NCBI RefSeq assembly: GCF_027944005.1
Contig: NZ_AP027204.1
Span: 2,294,001 to 2,358,000, forward strand
Reading direction: 5' to 3'
DNA length: 64,000 bases
From: Polynucleobacter sp. SHI8
Lineage (GTDB): Bacteria > Pseudomonadota > Gammaproteobacteria > Burkholderiales > Burkholderiaceae
The notes under the pieces are model-generated. The model was not told where the DNA came from. It saw only the letters and a program-made list of their open reading frames with translations, and ran no database searches. Every line of letters starts with the position of its first letter. The stretch's first letter is position 1. The position numbers were made by a program, and so were the translations under genes. Shown here one piece after another: positions 47,158 to 57,069 of the stretch.

Positions 47158-48006
47158 ATGCATTGGTTAATTCATCTTATCGGTCGCCTTCCTCTAAAGT
47201 ATCTACAGTCTGTAGGTGCTTTTCTGGGTCTTTTAACCTATTGGTTCTCACCAAAAGATAAGGCCTTGATCCTTGAAAACTTGTCTTATGCCCAAGCGCT
47301 TTACAGCTTTAACGCCAGCCCTAAAGAAGTTGCTAAATCCGCCGGAAAAATGTTAACGGACAGCCTTTGGATTTGGCAACATCCCAAAGAAGCCTTGAAA
47401 AAAACAGAATTAATTCACTGGGATGTTGTCGAACAAGCGATGGAAGAGGGTAAGGGGCTTTTGATGCTTACCCCTCATTTAGGTGCTTTTGAAATGATTC
47501 CTCGGGTGCTTGCGGAACATTTTCCGGCAACCATTATTTATAAACCCGCTAAACAAGCTTGGTTAAACGATCTGATTGAGGAAGGTAGAGCACATCCTCG
47601 CATGAACTTTGTGCCAGCAAATATGCAAGGGGTTCGGCAAATTGCTCGAGCTCTTGTCAGGGGCGAAGCAGTCGGAATTTTGCCAGATCAAGTTCCGGGA
47701 AATGGCGAAGGCGTGTGGGCACCATTTTTTGGCAAACCTGCCTATACGGCAGTATTACCGGCAAAGATTGCACTGAAAAACAATATTCCTACTATTGTTT
47801 TTTCTGCAATCCGCAAACCTGATGGGGATGGATGGTCGATGATTGCCCAAAGGATATCTGAACCATTTTCAAGTGATTCAGTAACGGCTGCCACACAACT
47901 CAATCACTTTCTTGAGCAAGTGATTATTCAAAACCCAGAACAATATCTTTGGATGTATAAAAGATATAAGCACCCAGCAGGTGCGCCACCACCTCCTCCA
48001 GAATGA
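47158..48006 (+). CDS. LpxL-family lipid A acyltransferase
   Basis: 282-residue membrane-anchored acyltransferase of the LpxL/HtrB family that adds secondary acyl chains to lipid A. MHWLIHLIGRLPLKYLQSVG forms the membrane anchor. The catalytic HX4E is His107-Glu112 in LTPHLGAFEMI, followed by KPAKQAWLNDLI and LPDQVPGNGEG. The ATG at 47158 matches the family start, although its AGAGGG box is unusually close; a TTG at 47113 would add 15 residues. The second acyltransferase gene overlaps its stop (ATGA). Substrate position on lipid A is not predictable here. Confidence 0.88.
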   Translation: MHWLIHLIGRLPLKYLQSVGAFLGLLTYWFSPKDKALILENLSYAQALYSFNASPKEVAKSAGKMLTDSLWIWQHPKEALKKTELIHWDVVEQAMEEGKGLLMLTPHLGAFEMIPRVLAEHFPATIIYKPAKQAWLNDLIEEGRAHPRMNFVPANMQGVRQIARALVRGEAVGILPDQVPGNGEGVWAPFFGKPAYTAVLPAKIALKNNIPTIVFSAIRKPDGDGWSMIAQRISEPFSSDSVTAATQLNHFLEQVIIQNPEQYLWMYKRYKHPAGAPPPPPE

Positions 48007-48902
48007 AAGTCGTGACGCATATCTTTAATTATTTAGGCTTAGGTTTTTTATATTTCCTAAACGCCTTACCTATTACAGCGAACCATGCCATTGGTGATGC
48101 TTTAGGTTGGATTGCCTATCACTTGCCGATTGAGCGCAAAAAAGTAGTGGATATTAACTTAAAGCTTTGCTTCCCTAATTTATCTGAACAAGAATTAAAT
48201 AAATTAGCTCTCAAGCATTGGCGATTATTTGGTCGATCAATCACTGAGCGCGGATACTTATGGTTAGGTTCAGAGGCCAAAATAGAAAAACTGGTGCAAG
48301 TCACATCTGACATTGATATGGCGGATGGTAAATCCCGTCTATTTTTTAGTATGCATCTGTTAGGTATCGAAGCCGGATTAATCGGGATTTCTCTTTATTT
48401 AAATAAGCGTGGGTTGCAAAGCCCCATCACGCTTTACATCAAAATGAAAAATGATTTTTTCAATCAAAAAATTAAGTTTTGGCGTGAGCGTTTTGGTGGA
48501 AGAATGATTCTTCGGCAACAAAATGCCAGGGAAATGATTCGTGCGATTCGGTCTAATCAAGCAGTTGCGATTTCTCCAGATATGGATCTTGGTAAACAAG
48601 ACTCTGTATTTGTGCCATTCTTCGGTGTGCCAACCTGCACTGTGACCTCCATATCTCGAATGGCAAAAATTGTTCAAACTGAAGTATGTCCTGTCATTAC
48701 GACGTTAAATCCTGACGGAAAATCCTACACGGTACATATCGGTAGGCCATTAGAAAACTTCCCAACAGATGATGAGGTGGCAGACACGCTGCGATTAAAT
48801 CAATTCTTTGAGGCACAAATCATTCCTAGGCCAGAAGAGTATTATTGGGTTCATAAACGCTTTAAAAATCGGCCTGAGGGTCAAGCTAGGTTTTATTCAT
48901 GA
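48003..48902 (+). CDS. LpxL-family lipid A acyltransferase, second copy
   Basis: 299-residue paralogue of the preceding protein, divergent in sequence. Its HX4E is His118-Glu123 (FSMHLLGIEAGL), with SPDMDLGKQDSVFVPFFGVP and PEEYYWVHKRFKNRPEG as the closing family block. Two tandem copies likely act at two different lipid A positions, as LpxL and LpxM do in enterics. It overlaps both neighbours by four bases, so the two acyltransferases and dapF are translationally coupled. Confidence 0.88.
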   Translation: MKVVTHIFNYLGLGFLYFLNALPITANHAIGDALGWIAYHLPIERKKVVDINLKLCFPNLSEQELNKLALKHWRLFGRSITERGYLWLGSEAKIEKLVQVTSDIDMADGKSRLFFSMHLLGIEAGLIGISLYLNKRGLQSPITLYIKMKNDFFNQKIKFWRERFGGRMILRQQNAREMIRAIRSNQAVAISPDMDLGKQDSVFVPFFGVPTCTVTSISRMAKIVQTEVCPVITTLNPDGKSYTVHIGRPLENFPTDDEVADTLRLNQFFEAQIIPRPEEYYWVHKRFKNRPEGQARFYS

Positions 48903-49765
48903 AACTTCACTTTACAAAGATGCATGGTGCAGGAAATGACTTTATTGTCATTGATGCAATTGCGCAAGACATTAGTCAATTGACTAAAGACGATTGGATT
49001 TTTCTAGCCAATCGTCAATTGGGTATTGGCGCTGATCAAATTTTACTTGTCGAATCTCCAACAACTACCGATGCAGATTTTCGTTATCGTATTATCAATC
49101 ACGATGGATCTGAAGTAGAGCAGTGCGGAAATGGTTCAAGGTGTTTTGTAAGGTTTGTTCGTGAAAAAGGTCTAAGCTCCAAAAAAGAAATCAAGGTCGA
49201 AGTTGCACACACTACGATCACTCTGACTGAGCAGGAAGATCAGCGCGTTCGAGTCAATATGGGCGCTCCGATTTTTGAGCATAACTTGATTCCTTTTATT
49301 CCAGGTAATTTTGATACTCGAGTGATTGGCCCCATTAGTGAATTTTTATTACCACTAACGCAATCAAACGTTTGGATTGCTCCACTTTCAATGGGGAATC
49401 CTCACGCAGTCCAATTGGTAGAATCAGTTCAAACTGCTTTAGTCAGCCAAATTGGTCCAGAAATTGAGAGCCATCCAAGCTTCCCTAAACGAGTCAATGT
49501 TGGGTTTGTTGAAGTAGTGAATCGTGGTCATATCAACATCAGAGTCTTCGAGCGAGGCTCTGGTGAAACTCTTTCCTGTGGCACTGGCGCTTGTGCTGCA
49601 GCAGTAACTGTCATCTTAAAAAATCTCGTTGACTCACCAGTCTCTGTTCAAACCCGTGGTGGATTGTTAGAGATTGATTGGCAATATGCACAACTTGGTC
49701 TTCAGGCAAACGTTATCATGACCGGTCCAGCGACAACTGTTTTTGATGGCATTATTGAGATTTAA
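48899..49765 (+). CDS. dapF: Diaminopimelate epimerase
   Basis: Interconverts LL- and meso-diaminopimelate for lysine and peptidoglycan. The 288-residue protein has the first catalytic Cys76 in VEQCGNGSRCF and the second in TLSCGTGACAAAV. MHGAGNDFIVID at the N terminus is diagnostic. It is the third gene of the metK-divergent operon. The order lpxL-lpxL-dapF next to metK is conserved in Burkholderiales. Confidence 0.96.
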   Translation: MKLHFTKMHGAGNDFIVIDAIAQDISQLTKDDWIFLANRQLGIGADQILLVESPTTTDADFRYRIINHDGSEVEQCGNGSRCFVRFVREKGLSSKKEIKVEVAHTTITLTEQEDQRVRVNMGAPIFEHNLIPFIPGNFDTRVIGPISEFLLPLTQSNVWIAPLSMGNPHAVQLVESVQTALVSQIGPEIESHPSFPKRVNVGFVEVVNRGHINIRVFERGSGETLSCGTGACAAAVTVILKNLVDSPVSVQTRGGLLEIDWQYAQLGLQANVIMTGPATTVFDGIIEI

Positions 49766-49889
49766 TCTGCTGATTTAATTGATTTTTTAATTTTTATATT
49801 GCTTTTAACGAATTATTCACACTGATAGACTAAATTAACTTATCAATTCTTCATATTTGTTGAATTGTTTTCATTCAATAAGGTTTTTT

Positions 49890-50381
49890 ATGTCTAAATA
49901 CAATATTCTATTTATTTGTACCCATAATTCAGCGCGTTCTATTATTGGTGAGGCAGTTGCTTCGACTCATCTCAGTGGAAAATTTGTTGGCTACTCGGCT
50001 GGCTTACACCCGCAAGATTCTGTTAGTCCATTCGCCTTAGAAATTGCTGATGAACTTCAATATTCAAGTGCTAATCTTCGTAGCAAAAGCTGGGAAGAGT
50101 TTAATGCTCCAGATGCTCCGACCATGAATTTTATTATTTCTTTGTATGACCCTTCCAATGGCGAAGCGATTCCTCATCTTCCTGGCAATCCTGCAAGCGC
50201 TTATTGGATATTCCCAGACCCATCCAATCTTTCGGGTAGTGATGATGTCAAACGTCGTGCAATGCGTGCTGTCATGGTTGGTTTAAAAAAGCGTGTGGAG
50301 ATTTTAGCTTCATTACCTTTTGAGCAACTCGATGCGATTGCTATTCAGAAGAAACTTGCTGAGATTAATCAAACGGCTTGA
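49890..50381 (+). CDS. Low-molecular-weight phosphatase / arsenate-reductase-like protein
   Basis: 163-residue protein with the P-loop CTHNSARS (Cys10 to Arg16, CX5R) of the low-molecular-weight protein-tyrosine phosphatase/ArsC fold. YSAGLHPQDSVSPFALEIADELQ is typical of the ArsC-like subgroup. The AYWIFPDPS block carries the DP general acid. The ATG at 49890 has AAGG upstream; a longer frame to 49857 is unlikely. There are no ars regulators nearby, so arsenate reduction is only one possibility. It is followed by a bidirectional terminator. Confidence 0.83.
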   Translation: MSKYNILFICTHNSARSIIGEAVASTHLSGKFVGYSAGLHPQDSVSPFALEIADELQYSSANLRSKSWEEFNAPDAPTMNFIISLYDPSNGEAIPHLPGNPASAYWIFPDPSNLSGSDDVKRRAMRAVMVGLKKRVEILASLPFEQLDAIAIQKKLAEINQTA

Positions 50382-50400
50382 TTTAGATTGATTCCCATTG

Positions 50401-50424
50401 AAAGGCGCTTACCTAAGCGCCTTT
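50401..50424. terminator. Bidirectional terminator between convergent genes
   Basis: Perfect 11-bp inverted repeat AAAGGCGCTTA / TAAGCGCCTTT with a 2-base loop, 19 bases after the phosphatase stop and directly abutting the pyrE stop. T-rich tracts are short on both sides, so it can serve either gene. Confidence 0.75.
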
Positions 50425-51087
50425 CTAATTAATGCCGTATTGGTGACGATAACTTTGTACTTTGGGTAGATGTTCTTTTAGAACCGTGTCATCTGTTTTC
50501 TCTAAAAACTGTAATAGATCCGCAAGATTAGCTATCGCAATGACCGGAATACCAAAATCCTTTTGAACGGCTTGAACTGCAGAGAATTCCCCAATATCAA
50601 TAGCATTTCCAGACTTTTCCATACGGTCTAAAGCAATTAACACAGCGCAAGGAGTTGCCCCAGCCTTTTGAATTAACTCAACCGACTCACGTACTGATGT
50701 CCCTGCAGAAATCACATCATCAACGATCACAACCCGCCCTTGCAGAGGTGCGCCAACCAAAATGCCTCCCTCGCCATGATCCTTTGCCTCTTTACGGTTA
50801 TATGCAAATGAAACGTTTTTATCTAAATGGGCAAGCGCAATGGCGGTACTCGCAGATAAAGTAATGCCTTTGTATGCGGGTCCAAATAACATGTCAAACT
50901 CGATTTGTGCAGACAGTAAAGTGCGAGCGTAAAATTCACCTAAAGCACCTAATTTAGCGCCATCATTAAAATCACCGGCATTAAAGAAATAAGGTGAAAG
51001 ACGACCAGCTTTAGTTTTAAATTCGCCAAAAGAAAGTACTTTGGCCTGAAGTGCAAAATCAATAAATTCAGAGGAATGTGGTTTCAT
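50425..51087 (-). CDS. pyrE: Orotate phosphoribosyltransferase
   Basis: Joins orotate and PRPP to make OMP in pyrimidine synthesis. The 220-residue protein begins MKPHSSEFIDFALQAKVLSF, then GEFKTKAGRLSPYFFNAG. The PRPP loop is VVIVDDVISAGTS. The ATG at 51087 fits the family; a frame extending to 51165 adds unrelated residues. Its start codon overlaps the start codon of the divergent xthA (CATG), leaving no intergenic space. Confidence 0.94.
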   Translation of the reverse strand: MKPHSSEFIDFALQAKVLSFGEFKTKAGRLSPYFFNAGDFNDGAKLGALGEFYARTLLSAQIEFDMLFGPAYKGITLSASTAIALAHLDKNVSFAYNRKEAKDHGEGGILVGAPLQGRVVIVDDVISAGTSVRESVELIQKAGATPCAVLIALDRMEKSGNAIDIGEFSAVQAVQKDFGIPVIAIANLADLLQFLEKTDDTVLKEHLPKVQSYRHQYGIN

Positions 51088-51883
51088 GTTAAGAATAATA
51101 ACGGCAAATGTTAATGGGATAAGGTCTGCAGCAAAAAAAGGCTTTTTTGAATGGATGCAAAGCACTCACGCAGACTTTATTTGCTTACAAGAAATTAAAG
51201 CACAATTGGGTGATTTATCAAATGATTTAACTGCGCAGTTAAATTACTCATCCTATTTTCATTGTGCTCAGAAAAAGGGCTATAGCGGCACAGGCATTTA
51301 TTCAAAACAAGTGCCTGATGAAGTAAGCACTGGTTTTGGAGTTGCGGAATTTGATGATGAAGGGCGATATACGGCTCTGCGCTTTGGCAAGTTATGGATT
51401 ATCTCGGTCTACTTTCCATCAGGTTCAAGCTCTGAAGATCGGCAAGCCGCTAAATTTCGGTTTTTAGAGGTGTTTTTACCTCATCTGCAGTCCTTAAAAA
51501 AGCAGGGTTTTGAAATTGCCTTATGCGGTGATATCAACATTGCCCACCAAGAAATTGACTTAAAAAACTGGAAAGGGAATATCAAGAATTCTGGCTTTCT
51601 TCCTGAGGAAAGAGCTTGGATGACCCATTTATTTGATATTGAAGGATTTGTAGATGTGTATCGAAAAATAGAACCAAATGCGACAGATAGTTGCTACACC
51701 TGGTGGAGTCAACGCGGTCAAGCCTATAACAATAATGTGGGTTGGCGGATTGATTACCACATTGCTACATCAGGTTTAGGGTCATTCGCGAAGACGCAAC
51801 AAGTTTATAAACAAGAACGTTTCTCTGATCATGCCCCTTTGATCATTGATTATGATTGTGATTTAACTGAATTTTCTGCTTGA
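51086..51883 (+). CDS. xthA: Exodeoxyribonuclease III
   Basis: AP endonuclease and 3'-repair exonuclease in base-excision repair. The 265-residue protein has ITANVNGIRSAAKKGFF (metal-binding Asn), FICLQEIKAQ (catalytic Glu), CGDINIAHQEIDL (Asp/Asn), and the C-terminal RFSDHAPLIIDYD with the catalytic Asp-His pair. It is divergent from pyrE with overlapping start codons, and overlaps the convergent ampG by 34 bases. Confidence 0.95.
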   Translation: MLRIITANVNGIRSAAKKGFFEWMQSTHADFICLQEIKAQLGDLSNDLTAQLNYSSYFHCAQKKGYSGTGIYSKQVPDEVSTGFGVAEFDDEGRYTALRFGKLWIISVYFPSGSSSEDRQAAKFRFLEVFLPHLQSLKKQGFEIALCGDINIAHQEIDLKNWKGNIKNSGFLPEERAWMTHLFDIEGFVDVYRKIEPNATDSCYTWWSQRGQAYNNNVGWRIDYHIATSGLGSFAKTQQVYKQERFSDHAPLIIDYDCDLTEFSA

Positions 51884-53208
51884 TCACTATTTTGAATAAG
51901 ATTTAATTTACTTACGAACCAAACCAAAATGAGTACCGGCAAACCAATGATTGCCGTAGAAATAAAAAATGTTGAATAACCAAAATGGTCTACAAAAACT
52001 CCTGAAAAACCAGCCATCCATTTTGGTATTAATAACATCATTGAACTAAATAAAGCATATTGAGTCGCACTATATGAAACATTCGTGAGTGACGATAAAT
52101 AGGCAATAAAAGCTGCGGAGGCAATCCCAGAGCTTAAATTATCTGCAGATATCACAAATATCAGACCACTTAAGTCATGGCCTCGAGTAGCTAACCAAGC
52201 AAAAAGTAGATTACTTGCAGCAGATAAGATGGCGCCCAACATCAAAATCCGAAAGATGCCAAACCGAACTGTTAATCCTCCACCAATAAATGCTCCCAAT
52301 AAAGTCATGATGACGCCAAATATTTTGGTCACACTGGCAACCTCATCTTTGGTATAGCCCATATCCACATAAAAGGGATTCGCCATAATCCCCATCACGA
52401 CATCACTAATTCGGTACACAGCAATTAATGAAAGTATTAATACGGCATGCCATTGATATCTTTTTAAAAAATCTGCAAAGGGCTCTATAAACGCAACATG
52501 GATCCATTGTTTGACGGAGTGAACATCTGTCTTAGGAACAAACGGCTTCTCTTTAGAGATGAGAACTGTGATGACACCAACCAACATGGATGCGGCCATG
52601 CATAAATAAGCAATTTGCCAGCCATAATGATCATAGACATTGTCTGGAGTATTTTGCGCTCGAGCGGCTATCCACAATACACCTGCGCCAGCCCATATCA
52701 TCGCAAATCGATAACCCGTTTGATAAGCTGCTGCTAAGACGCCTTGCATTTTAGTGTCGGCTGATTCAATACGAAATGCATCTAAAGCGATGTCTTGGGT
52801 GGCTGAACCAAAGGCAACTAAAACTGCAAACCATGCAACTGCATTGACTTGCTGCGAAGGATCTGACATCGACATGCCCACAAGTCCAATCATAACCAAC
52901 ACTTGCGCAATGAGTAGCCAAGCTTTTCTGCGTCCAAGCCAATTGGATAAAAGGGGCAAGGTCAAGCGATCAACTAATGGCGCCCAAACCCATTTCAGGC
53001 CGTAAATAAGGCCGATCCAAGATAGGTACCCAATCGTACTACGATCAATTCCTGCCTCTCTTAACCAAAAACCCAGTGTCCCTAAAACCAGCAACAAGGG
53101 CAGTCCTGCGGAGAAACCTAAAAAGAACATCCGTAGTGTGATTTTTTGGGTATAGGCGCTCAGAATTTCCGCTAAGGATTGTTTTGCTTCAGTTGTAGTA
53201 CTTGACAT
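51850..53208 (-). CDS. ampG: AmpG-family MFS permease
   Basis: 452-residue inner-membrane transporter with about 12 membrane segments. AmpG imports anhydro-muropeptides released from the cell wall, feeding recycling and beta-lactamase induction. LGFSAGLPLLLVLGTLGFWLREAGI and AFGSATQDIALDAFRIE are recognisable. The substrate is inferred from the family. It lies after metX-metW, three bases behind metW. Confidence 0.9.
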   Translation of the reverse strand: MSSTTTEAKQSLAEILSAYTQKITLRMFFLGFSAGLPLLLVLGTLGFWLREAGIDRSTIGYLSWIGLIYGLKWVWAPLVDRLTLPLLSNWLGRRKAWLLIAQVLVMIGLVGMSMSDPSQQVNAVAWFAVLVAFGSATQDIALDAFRIESADTKMQGVLAAAYQTGYRFAMIWAGAGVLWIAARAQNTPDNVYDHYGWQIAYLCMAASMLVGVITVLISKEKPFVPKTDVHSVKQWIHVAFIEPFADFLKRYQWHAVLILSLIAVYRISDVVMGIMANPFYVDMGYTKDEVASVTKIFGVIMTLLGAFIGGGLTVRFGIFRILMLGAILSAASNLLFAWLATRGHDLSGLIFVISADNLSSGIASAAFIAYLSSLTNVSYSATQYALFSSMMLLIPKWMAGFSGVFVDHFGYSTFFISTAIIGLPVLILVWFVSKLNLIQNSDQAENSVKSQS

Positions 53209-53211
53209 TCT

Positions 53212-53802
53212 TTAAGCGCTTTGTACTCTATAAATTGCGAGACTTCCAAACAGGTTTGCGGCCCAGCTGATTTCTTTGCCTTCATGCAGAATGACACGAT
53301 CTAGAATTTTGATGCCAATCTTACTCGCTAATGCTTCAAAATCTGCAATAGTTAAAACACGCACATTAGGCGTGTTGTACCAATCAAAAGGTAATGATTT
53401 TGACACGGGCATTCTGCCTAAAAGAATATCAATGCGATGCGACCAATGTGCAAAATTAGGAAATGAAATAACGCATTCTTTACCTACGCGAACGATTTCA
53501 TTTAAGATCGATTCTGTTTCATGAATCGTTTGCAGTGTCTGTGACAGAAGTACCATATCAAAGCTTTGATTTTCGAATAATGCCAAGCCTGCCTCTAAAT
53601 CTTGCTGAATAACATCGAGTCCTTTTTCCACACAAGCTAAAACACTTAAATCAGAAATCTCAACGCCATAGGTTTGTACTTTTTTTTGTGCTCTGATGTA
53701 TTCCAAAAAATCACCGTCACCACAACCGAGATCTAATAAGCTCGAATGAGGTTGTATCCAATTGGCAATGGCAGAAAAATCCGCGCGAACTTTTGTACTC
53801 AT
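53212..53802 (-). CDS. metW: Methionine biosynthesis protein MetW
   Basis: 196-residue methyltransferase-fold protein that activates or pairs with MetX in methionine synthesis. [16 protein letters not shown] is the SAM-type loop, and [20 protein letters not shown] and [24 protein letters not shown] are MetW signatures. It overlaps metX by four bases, as usual in proteobacteria. Whether it methylates anything is not established. Confidence 0.94.
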   Translation of the reverse strand: MSTKVRADFSAIANWIQPHSSLLDLGCGDGDFLEYIRAQKKVQTYGVEISDLSVLACVEKGLDVIQQDLEAGLALFENQSFDMVLLSQTLQTIHETESILNEIVRVGKECVISFPNFAHWSHRIDILLGRMPVSKSLPFDWYNTPNVRVLTIADFEALASKIGIKILDRVILHEGKEISWAANLFGSLAIYRVQSA

Positions 53803-54935
53803 GCCAAATCCTTTTGCATTCTAGAAAAATAGGCGCGAAGAATACCATGATATCTTTCATCGTCTAGTAAAAAAGCATCATGGCCATGAGGTGCGTCTAT
53901 CTCAGCATACGTTACTGAATGTTTGTTATCTAACAAAGCCTTGACAATTTCTCGACTTCGATCAGGAGCAAAACGCCAATCCGTTGTAAAACTAATGACA
54001 AGAGATTTTGATTGCATGACCGCTAAGGCTTTAGATAAGTTTCCGCCATGATTTTTTGCTGGGTCAAAATAATCAAGCGCTCGAGTAATGAGCAGGTAAG
54101 TGTTGGCATCAAAGTAATCCGCAAACTTTTCACCTTGATAGCGTAAATAACTTTCTACCTCAAACTCCGTGTCAAAGCTAAATCGATAATCTTGCGGATC
54201 GCCTTGGAGACGCTTTAAATCTCTACCAAACTTTTCTGCCATATCGTCATTCGATAAATACGTTATGTGCCCAATCATTCTTGCAACACGCAGACCTCTG
54301 CGAGGTGTGACTTGATGAGCATAATAATTGCCCTCATGAAAGTCCGGATCACTCATGATAGCGCTTCGCGCAATTTCATTAAAGGCGATATTTTGTGCAG
54401 ATAAACTTGCGGCAGAGGCTATGATCAGACAATGTTCAACTCGCTCTGGAAACTGAATCCCCCAAGCAAGTGCCTGCATCCCTCCTAAACTACCTCCCAT
54501 AACAGCAGCAAATTTTTGAATCCCAAAATAATCCGCAAGTCGGGCTTGAGAGATTACCCAGTCTTCCACAGTTACTAAAGGAAAAGTACTACCATAAGGT
54601 GTATTAGTTTCTGGATTGATGCTCATCGGACCAGTTGAGCCAAAACAAGACCCTAAATTATTAACGCCAATCACAAAAAAATGATTGGTATCTAAGGGCT
54701 TGCCTGGACCTATCATGTTATCCCACCACCCAGCTTTTCCTGATACAGGATCAACTCCTGCGACATGATGTGAAGCATTAAGCGCGTGACAAATTAAAAC
54801 TGCATTCGTTTTATTGGCGTTTAATTGCCCGTAGGTTTGAACTTCTAAAGAGTAAGAACCCAACTGAGCGCCACTTTTTAGTGCTAGGGGCTCATTAAAT
54901 TGAATGGAATATGACTGAGTATTTAGACCAGTCAT
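53799..54935 (-). CDS. metX: Homoserine O-acyltransferase MetX
   Basis: Activates homoserine with acetyl- or succinyl-CoA for methionine synthesis. The 378-residue alpha/beta-hydrolase has the nucleophile loop [40 protein letters not shown] (Asp) and [13 protein letters not shown] (His). Proteobacterial MetX proteins of this type may use succinyl-CoA, which sequence inspection alone does not settle. It is coupled to slmA upstream and metW downstream by 4-base overlaps. Confidence 0.94.
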   Translation of the reverse strand: MTGLNTQSYSIQFNEPLALKSGAQLGSYSLEVQTYGQLNANKTNAVLICHALNASHHVAGVDPVSGKAGWWDNMIGPGKPLDTNHFFVIGVNNLGSCFGSTGPMSINPETNTPYGSTFPLVTVEDWVISQARLADYFGIQKFAAVMGGSLGGMQALAWGIQFPERVEHCLIIASAASLSAQNIAFNEIARSAIMSDPDFHEGNYYAHQVTPRRGLRVARMIGHITYLSNDDMAEKFGRDLKRLQGDPQDYRFSFDTEFEVESYLRYQGEKFADYFDANTYLLITRALDYFDPAKNHGGNLSKALAVMQSKSLVISFTTDWRFAPDRSREIVKALLDNKHSVTYAEIDAPHGHDAFLLDDERYHGILRAYFSRMQKDLA

Positions 54936-55582
54936 ACAAATAGAAGTACACCCATGGATGCTGTTGCATTATCTAATGGCGATTTTGTAAAACCACTTCT
55001 TGCAAAACGATGCCAACGCCCCACAACATAAGACATCACTAATCCCGATCGATGACTAATATCATCCGCTGACCAACTAATGTTTTGTTGTGTTTGCATG
55101 ATCCGAAAGGATTGCTTCATGGAAGCTTCAACACGCTCCAATACTTGGTTGATCCGCTCTTGCAAGCGAGCATCTTCTTGAAATAATGAATCCCCTAACA
55201 ATACTCTTGTCATGCCAGGGTTCTTCTCAGAAAAAGCCAGCAACATCATGGCAATTTCTTGAATCTGAATTCTGCCGTTCTCTTCTTTAGCAATGATTTG
55301 ATTAATTAGTCCAAAAATAGTCTGCTCAATAAAGGCAATTAAACCATCAAACATTTGCGCTTTACTTGCGAAATGTCGATAAAGTGCTGCCTCAGATACT
55401 TGAATTTTGGCTGCTAAAGCTGCTGTTGTAACTCTTTCACCTTGCGGATTTTCTAACATTTCAGCTAATGCTTGCAAAATTTGGATGCGACGCTCCCCTG
55501 GCTTAGGGCGCTTACGGCCCTTCGAGTCTTCTTGGGTTGGAGTACCGTATGTCTCCAGATTTACTGCATCTAGGCTACTCAT
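54932..55582 (-). CDS. slmA: Nucleoid occlusion factor SlmA-like TetR regulator
   Basis: 216-residue TetR-family DNA-binding protein. The helix-turn-helix is about residues 50-71 ([21 protein letters not shown]), followed by [21 protein letters not shown]. SlmA blocks FtsZ-ring assembly over the nucleoid. The start directly abuts the argB stop. The order argB-slmA-metX is usual in Burkholderiales. Confidence 0.85.
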   Translation of the reverse strand: MSSLDAVNLETYGTPTQEDSKGRKRPKPGERRIQILQALAEMLENPQGERVTTAALAAKIQVSEAALYRHFASKAQMFDGLIAFIEQTIFGLINQIIAKEENGRIQIQEIAMMLLAFSEKNPGMTRVLLGDSLFQEDARLQERINQVLERVEASMKQSFRIMQTQQNISWSADDISHRSGLVMSYVVGRWHRFARSGFTKSPLDNATASMGVLLFV

Positions 55583-56485
55583 TTAATGTGATCGAATCAT
55601 TGTTCCAAAAGCTTGTTCTGTCAAAATTTCTAATAGCAGAGAATGCTCAATCCTGCCATCAATGATATGTACTGAATTTACGCCACTTCTTGCTGCATCT
55701 AGCGCGGATGATATTTTTGGTAACATGCCACCTGATATCGTACCATCTGCAAACAAGCCATCTATTTCTTTTGCACTTAAATCGGTCAATAACTCACCTT
55801 TGCTATTCATCACACCAGGAATATTCGTCATCATCACTAATTTCTCTGCATGCAAAATCTCGGCCATTTTTCCCGCAACTAAGTCTGCGTTAATATTGTA
55901 AGCCCTTCCGTCCTCACCAAATCCAATAGGTGAAATAACCGGAATGAAAGCATCATCCTGTAAGGCCTTAACTACGGCAGGATTGATTGAGCTAATTTCA
56001 CCGACAAAACCAATATCAATTTCCTTTGTAGGATCATCTTTATCAGGCATCATTAATTTTCTTGCTTTAATTAAACCACCATCTTTACCAGTAAGACCGA
56101 CGGCTTGACCACCAAATTGGTTAATCATCATGACGATGTCTTGCTGTACTTCTCCACCAAGGACCCACTCCACGACTTCCATCGTTTCATCATCCGTAAC
56201 ACGCATGCCTTGAATAAAAGTTCCAGCTTTACCGATTTTCTTCAAAGCATCATCAATTTGTGGTCCACCACCATGCACAACAACGGGATTCATTCCAACC
56301 AACTTGAGCAAAATCACATCTCGAGCAAAACCTTCTTTAAGGCGCTCCTCTGTCATCGCATTACCACCGTACTTAATTACGATAGTTTTGCCATGATATT
56401 GACGGATATAAGGCAATGCCTCAGCTAGAATTTCAGCTTTAAGGGTTGGCGCGATATCGCTTAGGGTAAGGTCTTTATGGTCCAT
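55583..56485 (-). CDS. argB: Acetylglutamate kinase
   Basis: Second step of arginine synthesis, phosphorylating N-acetylglutamate. The 300-residue protein has [12 protein letters not shown] near residue 30, [17 protein letters not shown], and [17 protein letters not shown]. The N-terminal helix ([16 protein letters not shown]) resembles the arginine-feedback-sensitive hexameric type. It is the first gene of the argB-slmA-metX-metW-ampG run, with its promoter in the AT-rich 56486-56655 interval. Confidence 0.95.
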   Translation of the reverse strand: MDHKDLTLSDIAPTLKAEILAEALPYIRQYHGKTIVIKYGGNAMTEERLKEGFARDVILLKLVGMNPVVVHGGGPQIDDALKKIGKAGTFIQGMRVTDDETMEVVEWVLGGEVQQDIVMMINQFGGQAVGLTGKDGGLIKARKLMMPDKDDPTKEIDIGFVGEISSINPAVVKALQDDAFIPVISPIGFGEDGRAYNINADLVAGKMAEILHAEKLVMMTNIPGVMNSKGELLTDLSAKEIDGLFADGTISGGMLPKISSALDAARSGVNSVHIIDGRIEHSLLLEILTEQAFGTMIRSH

Positions 56486-56655
56486 AATTTTTTACAAGAG
56501 ATAGTCTTAATGATAAGTGATAGTTAAGTAATTATTAATTTTTCGCAATACCATAAATATACTCTTCTAATTCAACACTTTTATTTCTAATTTGAAACAT
56601 CTATCTTGTATTGAATCTTTTAAGCTAGTTTTAAAAAAAATGATACATTACCTAC
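56486..56655. other. AT-rich divergent intergenic region
   Basis: 170 bases between argB and the small secreted protein gene, strongly A/T-rich. It should hold promoters for both directions. I could not identify a convincing operator, riboswitch or Zur box in it. Confidence 0.4.
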
Positions 56656-57036
56656 ATGTTTTACTTTAATAATCCCCAAAAAAAATTTGCTTCCAATTGG
56701 TGCAAAGTCATTTTGTTATGCATTTTGCTCATGCAATTCTGGGGTTTTCAGCATCGAATAGCGCACGCGGTAAGTGTTAATTCCCCGGATATATCTTTTA
56801 ATCAATTCAATGCCTCACCTGAGGCTTTTGAAGAGTCTAATCCTTTTGTCTATCATGACGTTAAACACAACTGTGTTTCTTGGGATCATGCTGTTTTGGG
56901 TTATGGATTGTCAAGTCTTATATTTCAAATAAAGCTTTTATCAGTTAGCTTTGGTGTACAACAAGCGAGTTATCAATCTACCTGTTTTCTCCATACTTTT
57001 TCTTATCTATCAAGGGCTCCGCCACTCTCAAATTAA
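56656..57036 (+). CDS. Small exported protein, DUF2946-like
   Basis: 126-residue protein with one N-terminal hydrophobic segment (VILLCILLMQFWGF) followed by HRIAHA, then a conserved-looking SWDHAVLGYGL and a terminal SRAPPLSN. The QHRxxHA start and RAPP end recall DUF2946-type proteins found beside metal-related TonB receptors. It lies 34 bases ahead of such a receptor gene. No ribosome-binding site is obvious before the ATG. Function unknown; a metal-linked role is inference. Confidence 0.62.
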   Translation: MFYFNNPQKKFASNWCKVILLCILLMQFWGFQHRIAHAVSVNSPDISFNQFNASPEAFEESNPFVYHDVKHNCVSWDHAVLGYGLSSLIFQIKLLSVSFGVQQASYQSTCFLHTFSYLSRAPPLSN

Positions 57037-57069
57037 TTCGTTTTTTAAATTAATTTTTTTGAGGGCGTC

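Noticed and set aside
56486..56655. Zur box upstream of the ZnuD-like receptor group
   Set aside because: TGATACATTA-like sequence near 56641 is not convincingly palindromic or close to a Zur consensus I trust.
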